DNA from: an uncultured Adlercreutzia sp.
Lineage (GTDB): Bacteria > Actinomycetota > Coriobacteriia > Coriobacteriales > Eggerthellaceae
DNA length: 64,000 bases
Direction of reading: 5' to 3'
Assembly (NCBI GenBank): GCA_910589165.1
Contig: CAJUSP010000010.1
Coordinates: forward strand, 1-64,000
A program made the position numbers and the translations under genes. This document shows, in pieces, positions 59,309 to 64,000 of this stretch. Positions within the stretch are counted from its first letter, which is position 1; every line of letters starts with the position of its first letter. Below the pieces are notes generated by a model. It was given only the letters and a program-made list of their open reading frames with translations. It searched no databases and had not been told where the DNA came from.

Positions 59309-60912
59309 TATTCGAATTCGATGGTCGCGGGGGGCTTGCTGGTGATGTCGTAGAAGACTCGGTTTACTCCTGGGACTTCGGCTACTATACGGCTGCTTAT
59401 GCGGCCTAGGAGGTCGTAGGGTAGCTTCGCCCAGTCGGCGGTCATGGCGTCCGAGCTTTCCACGGCGCGCAGGATCACCGGGCGGGCGTAGGTGCGCTCG
59501 TCGCCCATGACGCCCACCGTGCGGATGTCGGGCAGGGCGGCGAAGTACTGCCACACGGAATGCTCGCTGTTGCGCTCACCGGTCTCGGCGAAGAGGCGCT
59601 CGTTGTAGGCATCCAGCTCCTCGCGCACGATAAGGTCGGCGTTCTTCAGAATCTCCAGCTTCTCAGCCGTCACCTCGCCGATGATGCGGATGGCCAAACC
59701 CGGCCCCGGAAAGGGCTGGCGGTGCACAATGTAGTCGGGCAGCCCCAGCGCCGTGCCCAGCGCGCGCACCTCGTCCTTGAAGAAGTGATCCAAGGGCTCA
59801 ATCAGGTCGAAATGCACGCCCTCGGGGAAGGGAATGAGGTTGTGGTGGCTCTTGATGGTGCTTGCTTTGCCGCCGGTCTTGCGCGCGCCGCTCTCGATGA
59901 TGTCGGGGTAAATAGTGCCCTGGGCCAAAAACTTCACGGGGCGCCCATCGTCGGCCAAGTCTTCGGCTACGGCGAAGAACTCCTTCCAGAACTGGGTGCC
60001 GATGATGCGGCGCTTCTCCTCGGGGTCGGTCACACCGGCGAGCAGCTCCAAGTAGCGCTCCTCGGCGTGCACGTGGATGAAGTCCACGTCGAACTGCTTC
60101 GTGAACACCTCTTCCACTTCTTCCGGCTCGCCCTTGCGCAAAAAGCCGTGGTTCACGAACACGCAGGTCAGCTGGCGGCCGATGGCCTTGGCGCACAGCG
60201 CCGCCACCACCGATGAATCCACGCCGCCGGAAAGGCCCAAAATGACGCGGCCCTCCCCCACTTCCTCGCGGATGGCCGCCACCGAGTCCTCGATAATGGA
60301 GTCCATGGTCCAATCGGGCGTAAGCTCGCACACGTTGAACAGGAAGTTGCGCAGCATGGTCTGGCCGAACTCGGTGTGGCGCACCTCGGGGTGGAACTGG
60401 GTGGCGTACAGCTTGCGCTCCGGATACTCCATGGAGGCCACGGGGCACACCTCGGTGCGCGAGCTCACCGTGAAGCCCTCGGGTACGCGGCTCACGGCGT
60501 CGCGGTGGCTCATCCACACGGTCTGCTCGCCCGGCGTGCCGTCGAACAGGGCCGACTCGCTCGCCCGCGTGATGAGCGCGGGGCCGTACTCGCCCTTCTC
60601 GGTGTGGCCCACCTCGCCGCCAAGGGCCACGGCCATGGCCTGCTGACCGTAGCAGAAGCCGAGCACCGGAATGCCCAGGGCCAGAATTTCAGGATCGATG
60701 GAGGGGGCGTCTTCCGCGTACACGCTGGCCGGGCCGCCAGACAGAATGATGGCCGCCGGCGCCATGGCGCGCACCTCGGCCGCCGTAATGTCGCAGGGCA
60801 CGATTTCCGAGTACACGTGCAAGTCGCGCACGCGGCGGGCGATAAGCTGCCCGTACTGGGCGCCGAAATCGACGACGATGACCTTTTGCTCCGGGGTTGC
60901 GGACTCTGCCAC
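59308..60912 (-). CDS. guaA: GMP synthase (glutamine-hydrolysing)
   Basis: Full-length 534-residue GuaA. The N-terminal amidotransferase has VLGFCYGQQAMA with the nucleophilic Cys and the FHPEV His/Glu pair; the synthetase domain has the PP-loop LGLSGGVDSSVVAAL, and the C-terminal dimer domain ends in the conserved KPPATIEFE. It converts XMP to GMP. The GTG start at 60910-60912 has AAGGAGG with four bases spacing. Its stop codon overlaps the start of the unknown membrane-anchored gene. Confidence 0.97.
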   Translation of the reverse strand: MAESATPEQKVIVVDFGAQYGQLIARRVRDLHVYSEIVPCDITAAEVRAMAPAAIILSGGPASVYAEDAPSIDPEILALGIPVLGFCYGQQAMAVALGGEVGHTEKGEYGPALITRASESALFDGTPGEQTVWMSHRDAVSRVPEGFTVSSRTEVCPVASMEYPERKLYATQFHPEVRHTEFGQTMLRNFLFNVCELTPDWTMDSIIEDSVAAIREEVGEGRVILGLSGGVDSSVVAALCAKAIGRQLTCVFVNHGFLRKGEPEEVEEVFTKQFDVDFIHVHAEERYLELLAGVTDPEEKRRIIGTQFWKEFFAVAEDLADDGRPVKFLAQGTIYPDIIESGARKTGGKASTIKSHHNLIPFPEGVHFDLIEPLDHFFKDEVRALGTALGLPDYIVHRQPFPGPGLAIRIIGEVTAEKLEILKNADLIVREELDAYNERLFAETGERNSEHSVWQYFAALPDIRTVGVMGDERTYARPVILRAVESSDAMTADWAKLPYDLLGRISSRIVAEVPGVNRVFYDITSKPPATIEFE

Positions 60913-61011
60913 GGTTCCTCCTTGGGTTGCGAACGTTTGCGAGAATTCTACACCCGAGCGCCGCGCCCGCAGGTTTCGTCTTGGGAAAATCGCTGAGGGG
61001 AAGGGGCGCCG

Positions 61012-61932
61012 TCAGGCTAGGTACTTCTCGCGGAGAGCCTGCTGCTTTTCTAGGCCGAAGTTCAGGCCCTCCGCCAGGTAGTTATCGAAGGAGCCGAACT
61101 GCTCGTCCACCGCGCTCATCGCGCACTCGTAGTAGTCGGCGAATGCGTAGAACAGCGAGTCCACCTCGGCGTCGAGCACCTTCAGCACGCCCAGCTTGCG
61201 GCTGATCTCGTCCAGCAGCCCCTCGGCGCGGTTGCGCACGAACAGGTTCGTGGCCAGGTAATCTTGCCGCACGTACTCCTCGGGCACGCCGAGCGCTCGC
61301 TCCACGATAACCGCCCCCAGGCCGGCCCGGTCCTTGCCCTCGGTGCAGTGCCACAGGTACGCGCCACCGTCGCCTTCCAGCAGCACGTCCATAAAGCTCG
61401 CGTAGGAGGCCAGGCCCGTCTTCCCCAGCAGCGCCTGGGGGTACACGTCCATCACCATCTGGTGCGGCGTGGCCGCGGCCGCCGAAAACGCCTTCATGTC
61501 CTCGGCCAGGCTCGCCCCATGGGTGATGCCCACGGTTTCCTCGTCGAAGGCCGGGAAGTCGTAGAACACCACGCCCTCCATGCGATCGCGCGGGTCGGGC
61601 TCCTTCTCGCGTTCGAGCGCCGTGCGGAAATCGACCACGCCCTCCAAATGGTAGTCGGCCAGAAGCCGCGCGATATCCTGCTCGCTCGCCTTATGCAGGC
61701 AGCCCGAGCGCAGCAGCTTGGCCGGGCGAACGCGACGCCCGTCGGCCGCGGGCAGGCCGCCCAAATCGCGGGTGTTGTGCAGGTGGTCGAAGGGAATGTG
61801 GCCGAACTCGTTGAAACCCGGCACCTCCTCGGGCAGCTGGGGCGCGCCCATCTCGTGGGCGTACTGCGCGCGCACCTCCCGAGCGTGCTCGCGCGCTTCC
61901 TTCCGCTGGCTCTTTCCCGCATCCTGGCTCAT
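61012..61932 (-). CDS. Tyrosine-protein phosphatase (Y_phosphatase3/LipA-like)
   Basis: A 306-residue cytosolic phosphatase: the N-terminal NTRDLGGLPAADGRRVRPAKLLRSGCLHKASEQD block is typical of the tyrosine/serine phosphatase family related to Mycobacterium PtpB and Listeria LipA, and the catalytic P-loop is HCTEGKDRAG (Cys-x5-Arg). The first 35 residues are highly charged (KSQRKEAREHAREVR). Substrate unknown. AAGGGG precedes the ATG. Appears to be a single gene between guaA and a rhodanese. Confidence 0.9.
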   Translation of the reverse strand: MSQDAGKSQRKEAREHAREVRAQYAHEMGAPQLPEEVPGFNEFGHIPFDHLHNTRDLGGLPAADGRRVRPAKLLRSGCLHKASEQDIARLLADYHLEGVVDFRTALEREKEPDPRDRMEGVVFYDFPAFDEETVGITHGASLAEDMKAFSAAAATPHQMVMDVYPQALLGKTGLASYASFMDVLLEGDGGAYLWHCTEGKDRAGLGAVIVERALGVPEEYVRQDYLATNLFVRNRAEGLLDEISRKLGVLKVLDAEVDSLFYAFADYYECAMSAVDEQFGSFDNYLAEGLNFGLEKQQALREKYLA

Positions 61933-62041
61933 GGCTGGCCCCTTCCCGCTGCGACGATGTTGTTTGGTTCTATGGTAGCGAAGCCGAAAAAGGGCGCCTC
62001 GCAGGAAGCGCCCTTGTCACAGGATTGTCGCCGCGCAACCT

Positions 62042-62419
62042 CTAGGATGCCTTCGCGAACATCACCGACGAGCGCTCGATGGGCCGCGCCGGGTCGCTTG
62101 CCCAATCATTCATGCTGCCGGCGTACAGGTACAAATGGCCGTAGCCCTCGCTGGCCAAGTAGTCGCAGGCAATCTTCGCGTGCACGCCGATCTGACAGTA
62201 CACGATGGCGGCATCGTCGGGGAAGATGCCGTTGTCCTGGAACATCTCGGCCAGCTCCTCGGCGGGGTCGTCGGAGGCGGCGGCCACATCGAGCCGAATG
62301 TTGATGGCGCTGGGAATGTGCCCCGTGTCGTAGCGCAGCGGCGGCCGCACGTCCACAATGGGCATGCGCCCGATTTCCCGTTTCACGAAGTCGGCATCGA
62401 CGATTTGGTAGGCTCTCAT
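62042..62419 (-). CDS. Rhodanese-like sulfurtransferase
   Basis: A 125-residue single rhodanese domain: PIVDVRPPLRYDTGHIPSAINIRL, then the active-site loop VYCQIGVHAK with the Cys, and YLYAGSMNDWASD, a C-terminal signature seen in thiosulfate or mercaptopyruvate sulfurtransferases. AGGTG precedes the ATG at 62417-62419. It is divergent from the ArsR metal cluster but not clearly related to it. Confidence 0.88.
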   Translation of the reverse strand: MRAYQIVDADFVKREIGRMPIVDVRPPLRYDTGHIPSAINIRLDVAAASDDPAEELAEMFQDNGIFPDDAAIVYCQIGVHAKIACDYLASEGYGHLYLYAGSMNDWASDPARPIERSSVMFAKAS

Positions 62420-62585
62420 GGCATTCACCTTTCAAAAAAACGCAGGCGCCGCCGCACGGTCGCGGGAGCGAATCGGCACCTTGGAACTGCCTGCTATGCT
62501 ACCGCTTCGCCAAACCCCCGTGGCGACGGCCCCCTTACGGTTTCGCGGCTTTTGGTCACGTAACCCTTCCGTCTCTTTCGCCCTC

Positions 62586-62630
62586 TTGACAAAGCGGTGT
62601 CGGTGTCTATACTTATGAACAGTTGCTCAT
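62586..62630 (+). promoter_or_regulatory. Promoter and ArsR operator of the metal-efflux cluster
   Basis: TTGACA (62586-62591) and TATACT (62608-62613) are 16 bp apart. Directly after the -10 box lies ATGA-N8-TCAT (62615-62630), an imperfect dyad like the TGAACA/TGTTCA operators of SmtB/CzrA-type sensors, and a further TGTTCA half-site follows. Metal binding would release the repressor. Confidence 0.75.
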
Positions 62631-62657
62631 ATGTTCACTATTTTGAAGGGAGGAACC

Positions 62658-63062
62658 ATGAGCGAACCCACCGCCCTCGAGCGCGAAGCCGATGCCATCG
62701 TGGAAGGCGCCCGGGCCAGCCTTGTCGACTGCCCCTGCGGCTGCAACCGCGACGCTACCGCCCCGCTCTTCGAGGAAATGCCCAACGAGGAGCTTCTGTT
62801 CGACGTGGCCGACCTGTTCAAGGCCTTCTCGGACACCACCCGCATCAAAATCCTGTTCGCGCTGATGGGCCGCAACCTTTCCGTGAATGAGATCGCCGAG
62901 GCCGTCAGCTGCTCGCAAAGCGCCGTCAGCCACCAGCTGCGCACGCTGAAGCAGGCCCGCCTCGTCCGCGCCGAGCGCTCCGGCAAAAACGTCATCTACG
63001 CCCTGTCCGACGACCACGTGTACACCATGCTCGCCCAGGGCATGACCCACGTCTGCGAATAG
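62658..63062 (+). CDS. ArsR/SmtB family metal-sensing repressor
   Basis: A 134-residue winged-helix repressor. The core DLFKAFSDTTRIKILFALMGRNLSVNEIAEAVSCSQSAVSHQLRTLKQARLVRAERSGKNVIYAL is intact. The C-terminal helix carries the alpha-5 zinc-site pattern DxH-x10-H-x2-E (DDHVYTMLAQGMTHVCE), as in SmtB and CzrA, while the Cys-rich alpha-3 motif of CadC is missing; the N-terminus has an extra CPCGC. A zinc, cobalt or cadmium sensor is therefore most likely. GGGAGG precedes the ATG. First gene of a cluster with an HMA protein and a P-type ATPase. Confidence 0.92.
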   Translation: MSEPTALEREADAIVEGARASLVDCPCGCNRDATAPLFEEMPNEELLFDVADLFKAFSDTTRIKILFALMGRNLSVNEIAEAVSCSQSAVSHQLRTLKQARLVRAERSGKNVIYALSDDHVYTMLAQGMTHVCE

Positions 63063-63086
63063 CCCCCCCCCGAGAAAGGATTCCCC

Positions 63087-63314
63087 ATGCGCAAGTCATT
63101 CAAGCTCGAGAACCTCGACTGCGCCAACTGCGCCGCCAAAATGGAAGCGGGCATCAACGAGCTGCCCGGCGTGAACAAGGCCACCATCTCGTTCATGACC
63201 AGCAAGCTGATAATTGACGCCGATGCCGCCAACGCCGACGAGCTGACCCCCATCCTCGATGCCGCCCAAGCCGTCTGCACCAGCTACGAAAAAGACTGCC
63301 GTATCATCCGCTAG
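63087..63314 (+). CDS. Heavy-metal-associated (HMA) domain protein
   Basis: A 75-residue ferredoxin-like metal-binding domain with the CxxC site LDCANCAAKM near residues 10-19, of the kind usually fused to the N-terminus of P-type metal ATPases. Here it is a separate gene 24 bases after the repressor, and the ATPase downstream lacks the domain, so it may deliver metal to that pump. GAAAGGA precedes the ATG. Confidence 0.9.
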   Translation: MRKSFKLENLDCANCAAKMEAGINELPGVNKATISFMTSKLIIDADAANADELTPILDAAQAVCTSYEKDCRIIR

Positions 63315-63339
63315 CCCCAATTTCGGTATTGTAAGAGCA

Positions 63340-63457
63340 GCCGAGGGGGCGGGGGTGTGCTCACCAAGCGAGTTCCGCAGCGACGAAAACAGTCCAGTGG
63401 ACTGTTTTCCAAAGCGAGGACTGTCTGAGCGACTGAGCATTCCCCCGCCCCCTCGGC
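63340..63457. repeat. 118-bp palindromic element between HMA and ATPase genes
   Basis: Outer arms of 24 nt (63340-63363 and 63434-63457) match at 22 positions; they begin GCCGAGGGGGCGGGGG and its complement. In the middle is a perfect 10-3-10 palindrome, AAAACAGTCC then AGT then GGACTGTTTT (63386-63408). Between arms and centre are AGCGAG/GCGAC-type repeats. The nested structure is that of a REP- or MITE-like element that has inserted inside the operon. Confidence 0.8.
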
Positions 63458-63476
63458 GGACAAACAAGGAAGCATC

Positions 63477-64000
63477 ATGAGCCCCAAGCAAAAGCGCCTC
63501 TTGACGCGCATCATCGTCGCCCTCGTGTTGTTCGCGGCCATTGAAGCCGCCAGCCTCACGGGCGCGCTGCACCGCCTGTTCGGCGACCCCGGCGCCGTCT
63601 ACGCCGAGTTCGTCCTGTTTCTCATCCCCTACCTCATCGCCGGCTACGACGTCATCGGCGGCGCCCTGCGCGGCCTGGCCCACGGCCACGCTCTCGACGA
63701 GGACTTCCTCATGACCATCGCCACCTTCGGCGCCTTCGCCCTGGTATTCTTCCCCGACACCGACCCGCACATGGCCGAGGGCGCGGCAGTTATGCTGTTC
63801 TTCCAGGTGGGTGAGCTGTTCCAAAGCTACGCCGTGGACAAGTCCCGCAAATCCATCGCCGACATGATGGATATCGCGCCGGAATTCGCCAACGTCATGG
63901 TGGAGGGCAAGCTTCAGCAGGTGGACCCCTTCGAGCTGGCTCCCGACGACGAGTTCATCGTCATGCCCGGCGAGCGCATCCCGCTTGACGGCACCATCAT
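63477..64000 (+). CDS. Heavy-metal P-type ATPase (ZntA/CadA-like), 5' part
   Basis: The frame runs off the window end after about 174 residues. Visible parts are two to four N-terminal membrane helices (about 10-30, 45-65, 78-92, 98-112), the ELFQSYAVDKSRKSIADMMDIAPE stretch that follows helix 4 in zinc/cadmium pumps, and the actuator-domain start with MPGERIPLDGTI. The phosphorylation DKTGT motif lies outside. There is no N-terminal HMA domain; the preceding small gene supplies one. AAGGA lies seven bases upstream of the ATG at 63477. The metal is probably zinc or cadmium, judging by the repressor. Confidence 0.88.
   Translation, partial: MSPKQKRLLTRIIVALVLFAAIEAASLTGALHRLFGDPGAVYAEFVLFLIPYLIAGYDVIGGALRGLAHGHALDEDFLMTIATFGAFALVFFPDTDPHMAEGAAVMLFFQVGELFQSYAVDKSRKSIADMMDIAPEFANVMVEGKLQQVDPFELAPDDEFIVMPGERIPLDGTI

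Overview
The window looks like chromosomal DNA of a high-GC gut actinobacterium, most likely class Coriobacteriia, family Eggerthellaceae. This is an inference from four things: overall base and codon use, a Tat-exported molybdopterin oxidoreductase operon with its own chaperone, a short-chain dehydrogenase that resembles BaiA-type hydroxysteroid dehydrogenases, and the general gene mix. No rRNA, tRNA, insertion sequence, integrase or CRISPR array was seen.

Layout. 1-6.9 kb: 5' end of an S10 serine peptidase gene, a HipA-like kinase with a built-in N-terminal helix-turn-helix downstream of two large inverted repeats, a BaiA-like SDR, a ZIP metal transporter, a 3-hydroxyacyl-CoA dehydrogenase, a dGTPase-like HD hydrolase and a small membrane protein. 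6.9-20.3 kb: class III fructose-1,6-bisphosphatase, a wall-anchored surface protein, an APC permease, a divergent purine-salvage pair (apt and an NCS2 permease) separated by four copies of a 12-bp motif, an XRE regulator with a membrane protein, ackA, msrAB, a glyoxalase-nitroreductase fusion and ansA. 20.4-28.5 kb: a marR plus heterodimeric ABC exporter operon, a second SDR, carbamate kinase, and luxS-mtnN.

28.5-42.7 kb: a DmsA/DmsB/TorD operon with a divergent LysR regulator, a large hybrid histidine kinase, two MFS exporters, an ABC-F protein whose ribosome binding site can be hidden in a hairpin, and a MerR/TipAS regulator with a 19-bp promoter spacer. Together the last parts look like a drug-response neighbourhood. 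42.9-48.0 kb: rhodanese and CoA-disulfide-reductase genes, an MFS carrier and a SulP anion transporter.

48.4-53.9 kb is clearly more AT-rich than its surroundings and holds a compact four-gene operon on the minus strand: a 5-cytosine DNA methyltransferase, a GHKL (MutL/MORC-like) ATPase, an Mrr-nuclease/SF2-helicase fusion and a small protein of unknown function. This is the strongest candidate for an unusual system: an ATP-dependent restriction-modification or defence cassette. 54.4-64 kb: an unknown small protein, a DUF4143 ATPase, an aldo/keto reductase with ferredoxin domain and an AraC regulator, guaA translationally coupled to an unknown membrane-anchored protein, a tyrosine phosphatase, a rhodanese, and an ArsR-HMA-P-type ATPase metal-efflux cluster that carries a long palindromic repeat and runs off the window end.
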